The notes under the pieces were generated by a model. It was not told the origin of the DNA. It made no database searches and saw only the letters and a program-made list of their open reading frames with translations. Both the position numbers and the translations under genes were made by a program. Below, in pieces: positions 30,178 through 41,300 of a stretch of 64,000 bases of DNA. The first letter of the stretch is position 1; each line of letters starts with the position of its first letter. The stretch lies in contig NC_090169.1 of the NCBI RefSeq assembly GCF_017916325.1, positions 1,651,001 to 1,715,000 of the forward strand. The letters are read 5' to 3'. Origin of the DNA: Leishmania martiniquensis. Taxonomy: Eukaryota; Euglenozoa; Kinetoplastea; Trypanosomatida; Trypanosomatidae.

Positions 30178-30815
30178 CACTACACGCCCCCCGCGCACTT
30201 CTCCTGTGTGTGTGTGTACGAGAGGCTTGAAGACAACTTTTCAGCAGACCCAACTTTCTTGGCTGGCCATCTCTCTCTGTGCTACATTATACCGATTATG
30301 CTTGGACAATGAACCGCTTTTTGAACTGTATTTTGTGCCTTCCTGATGACCACAGCAACCTACGCGTCGCAGCTGTTGTCGGCAGTTGTTTGGCTGTCGC
30401 TGCTGCCGATCGAGTCGCAATTGGCAGCGAGCACTATTGAACTTCAGAACATTCCCCATTGCACAACAAATAGGTTTTTAGCGTCGCTTGCTCTGGCAAT
30501 GGTACTGGTCTGTACTTGAGAGCCAACGCGCCTGCATGCGTCTCCTGCCCGCTGTTCATGAGGCACCTCCGCTCGTCCCCCATCTATCAGCTCTCTTCCT
30601 ACCAACGACCCTTTTTCTCGGTCACTGAGAATATGTATTATGCTCACTAACGCGCCTCACCACCAAAGCAACCGTTTCATTTAACCCGCTCACCCTTTTT
30701 TCCTCCGCCGACCCGGACAGACAGAGGCGATCAGCTCCGCCGCCTGCCGACCCCAACGCGCCATCGCACGAAGACGTATACGCAACACCCCTCCTTCTCC
30801 CCCGCGGCCTCGAAC
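30178..30815 (+). promoter_or_regulatory. Intergenic region inside duplicated block, copy 1
   Basis: No gene is seen. A polypyrimidine tract at about 30687-30710 precedes AG 30719-30720, 96 nt before the proteasome ATG. The identical element recurs in copy 2, so both beta 7 genes keep the same acceptor and 5' UTR. Confidence 0.55.
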
Positions 30816-31478
30816 ATGGCATCCGGCGGATCGGTCGTCGCAATCAAGTACAACGGCGGCGTCCTGATGGCGGCAGACACGCTGCTTTCCTATGGGTCTC
30901 TCGCCAAGTGGCCCAACATCCCGCGCATCAAACTACTCGGCGACTACTCTGCCGTGTGCGCGACGGGCGACTACGCCGACTTCCAGATGATGGCGAAGGA
31001 GGTGGAGGACAGTATTGAGCGTCAGAAAATGTACCACAATGTGGATGAGTTGTGCCCAAGCGAAGTGTTCAGCTACATGCACCGCTGCATTTACCGGAAG
31101 CGCTGCGACTTCGAGCCGTGCCTGTGCCAGATGGTCTTCATTGGCGCCCGTGATGGCAAGACGTTTCTGGCAGGTGTGGACGACGTCGGAACACGCTGGG
31201 AAGATGACTGCATTGCGACGGGCTACGGCGGCCACATCGCGCTTCCGCTGCTGCGCCAGGCGCTGGAGAACAACCCGGGTGGCCTATCGCGCGCAGAGGC
31301 GGCGCAGATCCTGACGGAATGCCTGCGCGTGCTCTTCTATCGCGAGTGCCGCGCCATCAACAGGTTCCAGATGGCCGACGCCTCCAGTGACGGGGTGCGC
31401 ATCAGTGAGCCCTTCCACGTCGACACCAATTGGGAACACGAAGGCTACTGCTTCGAGAAGACGGCAATCATTCGCTGA
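30816..31478 (+). CDS. 20S proteasome beta 7 subunit (PSMB4 type), copy 1
   Basis: A 220-aa beta-type proteasome subunit. I place it as beta 7 (human PSMB4, yeast Pre4) rather than beta 3. The block ADTLLSYGSLAKWPNIPRI matches PSMB4 ADMLGSYGSLARFRNISRI, GDYADFQ is shared, and TGYGGHIALPLLRQALE, LRVLFYRECRAINRFQ and TNWE match the PSMB4 C-terminal half. This subunit is structural: there is no processed N-terminal Thr, so it does not cleave peptides. Its C-terminal region in yeast clamps the opposite beta ring during assembly. The protein begins directly at the mature fold, without the propeptide found in human PSMB4. An identical gene lies 2,375 bp downstream. Confidence 0.93.
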   Translation: MASGGSVVAIKYNGGVLMAADTLLSYGSLAKWPNIPRIKLLGDYSAVCATGDYADFQMMAKEVEDSIERQKMYHNVDELCPSEVFSYMHRCIYRKRCDFEPCLCQMVFIGARDGKTFLAGVDDVGTRWEDDCIATGYGGHIALPLLRQALENNPGGLSRAEAAQILTECLRVLFYRECRAINRFQMADASSDGVRISEPFHVDTNWEHEGYCFEKTAIIR

Positions 31479-31670
31479 CGGCGTAGTGGCACGCGGCACT
31501 GCTTCTCCTCATCACCGCTCCCGCCTCGAATTCATTTCTTCTCTATTTGGTGCATCACTCTCTCTCTCTGTGATCGGCAGTGCCATTCCGAGGGGGGAGG
31601 GGGGAGCCGGCGGCGAGGCTCCTCGATCGCCCTTCTTGTACATCGCGCCTATGTTGGGTAGCTGTCGTGG

Positions 31671-32160
31671 GAGCTGTGTTCATCAGTGATGACGCTTACA
31701 GGGTCGGGAAATGCTGTTCTTCGATGGTGTTTTTGAGGATGTGCGGATGGTTAAGTTGCGCGGTCATCTTTTCTCCTTGACGTAGCAGACGAGATGAAGC
31801 TCGTAAAGTGCTGTCGCGAGCCGCACATGCGGTTCGCTAAAGCACAGCTTTGTGACCAAATTTTCGAGGCTCGGGAAATAACGCACGTGTTCGACTTCGA
31901 ACTGAGGGGTTAACGTGTATGCTAGATATGCATGACTCTTTTCCACGTTTTTTCCTCGTCGCGTCGTCAGCATATTTCTTAGCTCGCCTATGGCGTTCTC
32001 TGTAAGGCATTGCAAACTGTACTGGAAGCGGGTTGTGCTGGCGCGGTGGCAGCTGATGTCGGCCTTCTTGTGCCATGAGCCCCGGGCGGTCGCTGCACAC
32101 ACACATCACGCTATGTCAAACTATTGATGGCATTTCAGACGTTGTTCTACTGTATATGAC
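31671..32160 (+). other. Unique spacer between the two duplicated blocks
   Basis: A 490-bp sequence unrelated to either outer flank. It contains no convincing ORF. A T/C-rich run at about 31935-31967 followed by AG 31969-31970 could serve as a new splice acceptor for the second membrane-protein copy (244 nt before its ATG). The spacer looks less GC-rich than the flanking coding DNA. Confidence 0.6.
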
Positions 32161-32213
32161 AGCACAGTATAGTATCTCGTGTGAGTGCGCCGGTGCGGAT
32201 TCCCGTCGCCGCC

Positions 32214-32552
32214 ATGACGGGGTGGAATCAGAAAATGGCCAAGATGGCTTTTCGCCGGTCCAAATTCCGCCGCTTAGCATGGGGCGACGGCGATCCTTAC
32301 CCCTACACCCCACGCGCCACCTTCCGCTACCAGTGGGACGACTGGCCAATGTGGGAAAAGATGTGGCACCTCTGCGTTGGCGTGCTGGGGGTCGAGTTCG
32401 CCGTGTGGGCCTACTACTCGAAGCTGAACAGTCGCATGGACTGGGCACGCGAGGAGGCGCTGCGTCGCATGCGTCTGCGCCGCGAGGCCCAGGAGCTGAT
32501 GATCCTCGAAGGCGAGACCTTCTCAAGTGACATCCAGCCGGACCGCCACTGA
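32214..32552 (+). CDS. Small single-pass membrane protein, copy 2
   Basis: This 112-aa protein is identical to the product of the gene at 29839-30177. The coding sequence is intact. Upstream of 32161 the sequence changes to the spacer, so transcripts of this copy must use a different splice acceptor (candidate AG 31969-31970) and a different 5' UTR. Whether this copy is expressed at the same level is therefore an open question. Confidence 0.8.
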   Translation: MTGWNQKMAKMAFRRSKFRRLAWGDGDPYPYTPRATFRYQWDDWPMWEKMWHLCVGVLGVEFAVWAYYSKLNSRMDWAREEALRRMRLRREAQELMILEGETFSSDIQPDRH

Positions 32553-33190
32553 CACTACACGCCCCCCGCGCACTTCTCCTGTGTGTGTGTGTACGAGAGG
32601 CTTGAAGACAACTTTTCAGCAGACCCAACTTTCTTGGCTGGCCATCTCTCTCTGTGCTACATTATACCGATTATGCTTGGACAATGAACCGCTTTTTGAA
32701 CTGTATTTTGTGCCTTCCTGATGACCACAGCAACCTACGCGTCGCAGCTGTTGTCGGCAGTTGTTTGGCTGTCGCTGCTGCCGATCGAGTCGCAATTGGC
32801 AGCGAGCACTATTGAACTTCAGAACATTCCCCATTGCACAACAAATAGGTTTTTAGCGTCGCTTGCTCTGGCAATGGTACTGGTCTGTACTTGAGAGCCA
32901 ACGCGCCTGCATGCGTCTCCTGCCCGCTGTTCATGAGGCACCTCCGCTCGTCCCCCATCTATCAGCTCTCTTCCTACCAACGACCCTTTTTCTCGGTCAC
33001 TGAGAATATGTATTATGCTCACTAACGCGCCTCACCACCAAAGCAACCGTTTCATTTAACCCGCTCACCCTTTTTTCCTCCGCCGACCCGGACAGACAGA
33101 GGCGATCAGCTCCGCCGCCTGCCGACCCCAACGCGCCATCGCACGAAGACGTATACGCAACACCCCTCCTTCTCCCCCGCGGCCTCGAAC
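32553..33190 (+). promoter_or_regulatory. Intergenic region inside duplicated block, copy 2
   Basis: Same sequence as 30178-30815, with the splice acceptor equivalent at AG 33094-33095, 96 nt before the second beta 7 ATG. Confidence 0.55.
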
Positions 33191-33853
33191 ATGGCATCCG
33201 GCGGATCGGTCGTCGCAATCAAGTACAACGGCGGCGTCCTGATGGCGGCAGACACGCTGCTTTCCTATGGGTCTCTCGCCAAGTGGCCCAACATCCCGCG
33301 CATCAAACTACTCGGCGACTACTCTGCCGTGTGCGCGACGGGCGACTACGCCGACTTCCAGATGATGGCGAAGGAGGTGGAGGACAGTATTGAGCGTCAG
33401 AAAATGTACCACAATGTGGATGAGTTGTGCCCAAGCGAAGTGTTCAGCTACATGCACCGCTGCATTTACCGGAAGCGCTGCGACTTCGAGCCGTGCCTGT
33501 GCCAGATGGTCTTCATTGGCGCCCGTGATGGCAAGACGTTTCTGGCAGGTGTGGACGACGTCGGAACACGCTGGGAAGATGACTGCATTGCGACGGGCTA
33601 CGGCGGCCACATCGCGCTTCCGCTGCTGCGCCAGGCGCTGGAGAACAACCCGGGTGGCCTATCGCGCGCAGAGGCGGCGCAGATCCTGACGGAATGCCTG
33701 CGCGTGCTCTTCTATCGCGAGTGCCGCGCCATCAACAGGTTCCAGATGGCCGACGCCTCCAGTGACGGGGTGCGCATCAGTGAGCCCTTCCACGTCGACA
33801 CCAATTGGGAACACGAAGGCTACTGCTTCGAGAAGACGGCAATCATTCGCTGA
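33191..33853 (+). CDS. 20S proteasome beta 7 subunit (PSMB4 type), copy 2
   Basis: This 220-aa protein is identical to that encoded at 30816-31478. The coding sequence and the 5' intergenic region are unchanged. The 3' flanks of the two copies are the same for 192 bases after the stop and then diverge completely (31671 versus 34046), so the 3' UTRs, the main site of regulation in trypanosomatids, differ distally. Two identical genes for one fixed-stoichiometry proteasome subunit are unexpected unless supply of this subunit limits assembly or the duplication is neutral. Confidence 0.93.
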   Translation: MASGGSVVAIKYNGGVLMAADTLLSYGSLAKWPNIPRIKLLGDYSAVCATGDYADFQMMAKEVEDSIERQKMYHNVDELCPSEVFSYMHRCIYRKRCDFEPCLCQMVFIGARDGKTFLAGVDDVGTRWEDDCIATGYGGHIALPLLRQALENNPGGLSRAEAAQILTECLRVLFYRECRAINRFQMADASSDGVRISEPFHVDTNWEHEGYCFEKTAIIR

Positions 33854-35328
33854 CGGCGTAGTGGCACGCGGCACTGCTTCTCCTCATCACCGCTCCCGCC
33901 TCGAATTCATTTCTTCTCTATTTGGTGCATCACTCTCTCTCTCTGTGATCGGCAGTGCCATTCCGAGGGGGGAGGGGGGAGCCGGCGGCGAGGCTCCTCG
34001 ATCGCCCTTCTTGTACATCGCGCCTATGTTGGGTAGCTGTCGTGGAGGATGTCTTAGTTTAATATGTGAAAGCTGAAATGCGCTCTGCTCTGATTCTGTC
34101 CGTGTCGTGTGGTGATGGAAAGTGCACAAGAAAAGGACTCGAGAAAGTTTTCACTGGCGTCCATGTCTCCTGAGGGTGATATTTCTCGACGTGATCTGTG
34201 GAATTGCGGTGCTCGTGATCCTCGATAGCCTTACTGCAGGAGTTGACTAAGCAGTACCCTCACGGTGACGCACGGGACAGGTCTTAGCCTACTGTCAGCT
34301 CTCTGCGTACAAATCATGGCGTTGAGTCTATCTCCGCCTTCAACTCATTTTCAGTTGGTAGCACGTGAAACGCGGAGCTGCTTCTCTCTCTCTCAAGGAC
34401 GTCTCTCTTTCTCTTTTTACCTTCGCTTATCCGGCGCCTGTGACGCCCTTTGCTGCATGACACGAGCAACGGGAAGAACTGTACGGTCGCCTTTCACTTT
34501 CATGTGTTGCGGGGGGCGTGTTGGGGTGCGTCACAGCGGTTGGTGAAGATTTCACGTTTATGTATTTGTACTGCTTTTGGTAGTCCGCTTGCGCTTACCC
34601 CTCACCTTTTGCTGCCGTTTTTTTCTGCTTCGCTCATCTCGATTTCCTTGCGGGGTCACCTCCGGGGTGGGGACAGGCCGTGAGTGGAGGGTCCTGTAGT
34701 GGGGTGTTCGCGTGGCGCTCATTCCATCATTATCGCTGCTGGAGCGGCGGCACAGTAGAGAATTCGATCAACGAACTCGTGAATACAGGCGCACAGACTA
34801 TCCCGCCTGCTGACAACCTCATACGCACTCTGCTGCAGTATTGCACAAGACAGCCCTCTCTTGCCCCCACCTTTCTTTCTTGTTGGCTCCCTCCTTGCCT
34901 TGATTGGCGACGGCGCACAGATCGCTGGCAGCGCGCCGCCGTGTTGGCCAGTCTGTGCTCGTTCCAGGTCGGCACGCTCTTTTCCTCACCCTTGAAAGAG
35001 GGGGGGAAGTGAGGGGTGCCACTGACCAGATCTGGTGACCCCTAGCCTCTTATCTTCTTACGTGGGACTGCTTGAAGGCGTTTCTCAACGGTACTTGTAC
35101 CACACGTAGGCGCGTGCCTATCGATTTGTCCTCTGTTGAAGCTAACTGAAGCTCTGCCCGCATCGCAGTGTTTGCCTTTGTGTACTCGCATATTTTTATC
35201 TCTTACGTCGTTCCTGATCAGCCCTCCTCTCTTTTCCTCTTTTGTTGTCGGTCTCGCTCTCAACCTCTTGAAGGTACGCGTGCACACCAAATTAGTCCTC
35301 TACGCAAGTGGCTACTCAAGCAGCAACC
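33854..35328 (+). promoter_or_regulatory. Intergenic region upstream of TOR
   Basis: The first 192 bases belong to the duplicated block. The rest has no credible gene. A strong polypyrimidine tract at about 35222-35268 ends in AG 35272-35273, 56 nt before the TOR ATG. Confidence 0.5.
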
Positions 35329-38300
35329 ATGTCGTCGGTGGACTCGGAAAGGCTGGCGGCTTCCATCCGTGCCCTAGCGACCAGTCGCGACGAGCGTATT
35401 GCCTTTGTGACGGAGGCAGTGAAGCAGGCAAAAGAGCTCCAGGGAAAAAGTGTGCAGGAGTATGAAATGGTCGTGTCGTCGCTACTCATGTGCCTGGAGA
35501 GCTTTGAGGTGGTGCACGGGACGTCACTGGACTTGCTCTGCGAGCTCACTGTTCTTAGCATTCTGCTGAGCCTAGACCTGTCCGTCATCCAGCTGTCGCA
35601 GTGCAACAGCTACCTCCGACTTTGTCTCATGGAGGTCAGCGAAGTACCCGTCGCTGTTACTGCTGCAAAGACGTTTGCGCAGACGCTTAGCTACAGTATG
35701 ACGACAGACTACGTGCGCACGCAAATCGGAGAGACGCTCGAGTGGATTTCATTCTCCGACGCCAAGTCGCAGCCTCGTCGCATTTGCGGCATCTTAGTGC
35801 TCACTGAGGTGGCGTTGCGGATTCCAATGGTGATTCTGCCGCGACTTTCGGAGGTATTTGACAGGGTTTGGGATTGCCTGGTGGCCCATGACGAGGAGGT
35901 TCGGTCACGCGCTCTGTGTCTTTTCACGCTATGCGCGAAGCTGCTGGTCAACCGCCCCGCCGCCATCCGCGCTGAAACGTGCGACGCATTAATGTCGCAC
36001 CTGAAAAGCAACCTCGCTTCAAAATCGAAGGACAAGCGGATCGCCGGACTTCTCGCATTCGAGCCGATTGTTATCAACTCAATCGGCACCAGCAACGTAC
36101 GCTACGAAGACCTCTCCACGCTTCTCGCTCCGTACATCGCCGGGGGCGGAGCGAACGTCACAGCCGATACGCGCGAACTCCTGTTCCGTTGCCTGGTTGT
36201 GCTCTGCCGCTTCAGCGCTTCCCAGTTTGTCGCGAGTCAGCTCAAGGACACTGTACGCTTCGCTCTTGACTCTATCGACCGCAACATTCAGCGAAACACC
36301 GCCTTCGAGCTTCTCTCTGAGATCATTCCGATCGTGGGCAAGGTAGAGTTCGCCCCGTTTGTGGACGACACGTGCGAAGGAATCAAGAGCGTTTTCGAGA
36401 ACTCCCGGAGTCCGTGTTGGAAGGCTCTGCACTGTTTCTCGATCATCTGCAAAGAGTGCCGGCCACCCAAGATGGAGGCGTACGTGGACTCGTGCATCGA
36501 GAATGTTTTTGTGTGGGGACTCTCTGCAGAACTGATCGAATGCATGCGCGCCATCATCGAGTCGTCCAGCGCGCAGTACCGCGCGAAGTTGGAGGAGTCC
36601 TTGCTCGACATGATCTCCGTCACCCTCTGCGGTCTTCCGTTTCGGCAGCAGATCGACTCACCGCGCGTTAGTGAGAACTCCGCCGATGTTGGCGCCTCCG
36701 AGTATCAAATCTCTGTCGCCTTGAACGCCCTCAATCAGTTCGGCTTCTCCAACTCGGAGCTAATGGGCGACTTTCTGCGCATCTCGGTACTGCCGTTCAT
36801 TGACAACAGTAGCGTCTCAGTGCGCAACGCGGCCATCTACACGATCGTGAAGCTTCTCATTCCCCCAGGCGAGAAAGGGGACCTCAGCATCGCGCGGCGC
36901 ATGTGCGTCAACACGGTCATCACGCGCATGCTTGTTGTGGGGTTGTCGGACCCCAATCCCGTGATCCGTCAAACCATACTGAGTGCCTTCACGGAAGACT
37001 TTTATCCGTACCTTAGCGAGCAGCAGTATCTCTTCCGCTTCTACTCTGCCCTGGGTGACGAATCGATCAACTGTCGGGTAGCGGCGACGGAGCAACTGTG
37101 CAAGATGATCCGCTACGACCCATCCCACATACTGCCTGCGCTGCGGGAAGAGATGGTGGTTATTCTGCACTTCATTACGTCCACGTTCAACATGGACACC
37201 GTCCAGAATGGGCTCCGACTCCTCGCCGCCATGGCAACGCGAGCACCGCAGTTGGTAGTGAACTTCGCAGATGGCATCTGCGAGGCACTCCTGCCGTACT
37301 TCAGCACGCTTTCCTCCCGCTCCAGTATTCTCCTTTCCTTCCTGCACTGCTGCACCGCAGTCGCAGCGGCGCTTCGGAAGTTCGGCAGCACTCCTCTTGC
37401 CACCAAAAGAGAAGTCTCTCTCGTATGCGAGCTGCTCGAAAGCGTGCCCACTGACCGGTCATATCACGCCGTCCGACTCTCGTGCCTGCGTTTCCTCTCC
37501 GCAACCCTCGCGCCGCTGATGGAAGGCACCTCGCCGTACGTGCTGCACCCTCGGCTGTTTCAACAACTTTGCACAGTGCTGAGCAGGACAGAGGAAAGTG
37601 TCGACATTCGCCTCGAGGCACTGCGGTGCATTGGCGTGATTGGTGCGCTGGACTCGCACGTGTTCCAGTCTCTCAATCTTAGCGAGAAAGAGAAGGTGGA
37701 TGGGGCGAGTGCCGTGGTCGTAGACCGGGTGACGCACGTGAAATGTTGCCGTATCGTGCTCCATGCCGTGGCGGCGCTGCTGGACCCTGAGAGTAAGCGC
37801 TCTGCCGGCGCGCGGGAAGGGCTGCTACGTACTGGTGTGCAAACAATGCTCAACATTTTCGAGCATGTGCCGTGCTCCAAGAGTGAAATCGGCCTGGTGA
37901 TTGGGCCACTAGCCCGCGTGATCCGGCAGCTGCCAGGTGGCCGTCTCTTCGCGACGGTGCTCTTCGAGTTCTGCAACATCATCCGCTACGCCGGTGCAGT
38001 CGTGCTCAGCAACGTGAACGAAATTTATCGCGTCTTTGACAACATATGGGAGTTTCAGGTGAGCTACCGATTTCTGGCCGTGCGTATGCTCTCGATTGTC
38101 GCCAACCACGAGGCCTCCGGCAACCGTCATTACGGTCAGCAACACTCGCGCATCCTGCCGCAACTCTTCGACACGCTGAACCGTGCTGAGATGCGTTCCG
38201 ACCTCAAGTACGCGGTGCTGGAGTACATTGTGCGCCACGTCGACCTACTACAGCCGTGCACGGAGTCAGCGGTGGATAACCTACTCGGTGCCATTCAGAA

Positions 38301-41300
38301 TCCGGCCAACTCGGTTGAGTTTGTAAACCACTGCGTAATCACTCTGAAGGAGATCTGTCTAAAGCTTTATGTTGATGAGCTTGTCGGCGCCATTGTGCGC
38401 TGTCTGCTCACCTGCCTCTCCGTCGACCTCGCGCGCAAGACACGCGGACATGATAGCGTGGCTCTTTGCAACAACATAATGGGGGTCTTTTGCGTCCTGA
38501 TCGAGGAGCTCCAGGGCAACTTCCTCAAGCATTCCACGTACATCATCCAGGCCCTCAAGAACTACCGCATCACCAACACCGAGTTTGGTGTAATGAACAG
38601 TCGCGTCGCCTCTGGCCTTCGCTGCGCACGTAGCTCCATCGCTATTCAGCAGCAAAACGCGGAGGTGGCAGCGCTGCTCAAGACGTGCGAATCCGTCGTA
38701 ATGAAAAGCATGTCGCGCGTGGGCGAGGTCTGGAGCTACGCAAGCCTCAGCGATGACAATGTGAATGCAGTGGCCATGGAGGAGCGCACCTTGCCGATCA
38801 ACGAGCAGCGTCTCATCAACCCCATGAAGGTGCTTCCCCTCACGAAGGAGGAGTGGGTCAAGTGGTCTGACCAGTTCGCCATCACGCTGCTGCAGGAGTC
38901 GCCCTTTCAGGTCTTTCGCTGCACAGCGGTACCCATCGGCATCAACGCCGCCCCGCTGGTGGAGAAATCGACGCAGTTTGTGCAAGACACACTGCAAATC
39001 GCCTTCCGCTCCATGTGGAATTACGCGAGCTCCGCGCTCCAAACCGCCATCACGGACTTCTTCCGGCAGTCGTTTCGGCAAGCAATGATGTCGACAACAG
39101 TTCCAGCCGAGGTGGTGACGACGCTGCTGGGGATCGTCGAGTACATGGACCACGTGGGTGAGGCCTTGTTCATCTCGTACAATGACCTGTCCGAGTGCGC
39201 GTGGAACCGCGGCATGCTGGCCAAGGCGCTTTTCTGGCGCGAGGCCGCCTACCGCGATGACCCCGTCGGCACCGTAGAATCCCTCATCTCTCTCTACAGT
39301 GAGCTGCACATGGTGGACTCGTCCGTTGGCATCTTGAACATGGCGAGCGAGGAGCAGCGGCGCAGTCTGCTCCAGACGAGCCTGGTGAAACTTGCCCGCT
39401 ACACGGAGGCTCTGCAGCTGACGCAGCAAGAGCTAGAGCTGGATACCGCCCCGTCGGAGGCGAGCAGCTCGGGAAACCTCTCCAAGAGCCTGGAGTACAA
39501 GAACGGCAGTCGAAGCTGGTCTCGCATGCTGCACTACCCGACGAGCAGTGACCTCACAACGTCCTTCTCAAAGGCGGAAGAGAGTGGTCGCGACCGCCGC
39601 GTTGAGGTGAACGCGCGGCTAATGCTGTGCCTGAGTGAGCTTGGCGAGTACGACAAGGTACTGGAACAGTGGGGCAGCATGCTGCACAACTACAAGGACC
39701 GTGTGACGGAGGCAGACGAGTTACACGTGCTCTTCTTTGTCTCGCAGTATGCTGCCGATGCGTCTATCCGCTTGCAGTCATGGGACACGCTCGAGCACGT
39801 CCTCGAGTGGTTGCCCTCTGACGTGGTTCTCTACCATGTGTCGAAGGCGGCATTGCAGGTGGTGCGCGGGAACTACGACGCCGCACTGGTCTCTGTGGCG
39901 AACGGGCGCAAGATACTGCTGGAGGATCTGACAAGTTTACTACACGAGTCTTACGCGCGGGCATACGAAGGATTGGTGGTGGCGCAGCAGCTCACGGAGG
40001 TGGAGGAGGTCATCATTGCGAAGCAGACGCAGAAGACACTCAGCTCCACTGCACATATACCGAATCTATCTCATCTCTGGGAGCAACGAATCCGAATGAT
40101 GAATGCGACCGTGCCGACGTGGAAGCAGGTGCTGGGCATACGCGGCCTCCTCATCTCGCCTCATGAAGACGTGAAGACGCGCATTCAATTCACCAAGCTC
40201 TGCCGGCAGGAGAAGGCGCGACAGATGGAGAAGTTCACGCTGGATGAGCTCCTCGGGTTCGCAAACCCCACCTTAGAGCAACTGACGAGCCGCAGTGTGA
40301 ACCCGCGGGTGGTGATGCAGTACATCTCGTACCTCTCCGACACAAACGCACTTGGGCCTGGAAGCGCCTTTGGTACCGAGAGTGACCTCATCAAGAAGAT
40401 GATCGACGTGCACACAAAGGCGGAAAACTCGGCTGTGCTGGCGCGCGCCTACACGCGCCTCGGCAGCAAAGTTGATTTGAGTGAGTCTGTCCATTGCTTT
40501 AAGACTGCCACTCTGTACGACCCACAGTGGTTTCTGTCGTGGAGGAAGTGGGCGGAGGCGAATGCGCAGTTGCTCTTGGCGGACAAGGGCGACGAAACGT
40601 GTCGCAACGCTATCGAGGGCTTTATCCGCAGCATTCAGCTTGGAACGTCTGACTCGACGCTCATTCAAGACGTGCTGAAGCTGCTCACGCTCTGGTCGAA
40701 TCACTGCGACCGGGAAAACAACTTGAAGGAGCTGCGTGAGCGAGTTTTCGATGTTCCGTCGCGTGTGTGGCACCTAGTGGTGCCACAGCTGGTCGCCCGG
40801 CTGGACATCGGCTCTGAGAATAGCTGCCGGCTTGTGGCGGATGTCCTGACGAATGTCGGCTACGACTACCCCCATACGTTAGTGTACCCGTTAAACCTGT
40901 GCACTATGTCCGACTCGGATCGGCGTAAGAGGTATTCGAACGAGGTGCTTGGCAAGCTGCAGGAACGGTATCCGGTGATTGTGCTGCAGGGTCGTCTCAT
41001 GATCGACGAACTCATCCGCGTCTCCGCCCTCATCTATGAGCAGTGGTATGACAAGCTGGAGATGGCAGCAACAGCCTTTTTTGGACGCCGAAGCAAGGAT
41101 GAGATGCTGCGCACTCTGCTGCCCATTCACGAGACGCTGACACGGATGCCGGAGACAGTGGTGGAGTCTGAGTTTTTGTCAAAGTACAGCAAGCGGCTGA
41201 CCGAGGCGCGGGATTGGCTGCGGTCGTACTCGTCGACCCGAAAGACCGGTGACATTCAATCGGCATGGAAGCTGTACCACAGCGTATACTGCGACATCGA

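Larger units (their letters stand above)
29786..31670 (+). repeat. 1,885-bp direct repeat, copy 1
   Basis: This block is nearly identical to 32161-34045, offset by 2,375 bp. It covers the 112-aa membrane-protein gene, the intergenic region and the proteasome beta 7 gene with part of its 3' flank. One difference is visible near the left edge (c at 29793, t at 32168). Edges are sharp: the sequences before 29786/32161 and after 31670/34045 are unrelated. The two copies are separated by a unique 490-bp spacer. Confidence 0.95.
32161..34045 (+). repeat. 1,885-bp direct repeat, copy 2
   Basis: Second copy of 29786-31670; see that entry for the extent and edges. Translations of every frame I compared, including antisense and intergenic frames, are the same between copies. 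This implies recent duplication or continuing gene conversion across untranslated regions as well as genes. Confidence 0.95.

Noticed and set aside
30816..31478. Assignment as proteasome beta 3
   Set aside because: The YGSLAKWPNIPRI, GDYADFQ and C-terminal TGYG-x-x-x-A-x-PLLR and NRFQ blocks match PSMB4/Pre4 (beta 7) much better.
35308..35328. Upstream GTG start for TOR, and similar GTG/TTG/CTG starts at 233, 1362, 4353, 6232, 12400, 18709, 22427, 24517, 29806, 46168, 56697, 59452
   Set aside because: Eukaryotic nuclear genes start at ATG, and conserved homology or the position after a predicted splice acceptor supports the downstream ATG in each case.
38359..39429. 356-codon open frame on the minus strand inside TOR (also 2454-3242, 25243-25809, 26275-26931, 27060-27560, 13063-13782)
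   Set aside because: These are antisense shadows caused by GC-rich third codon positions. The opposite frame encodes recognised domains and no antisense family is evident.
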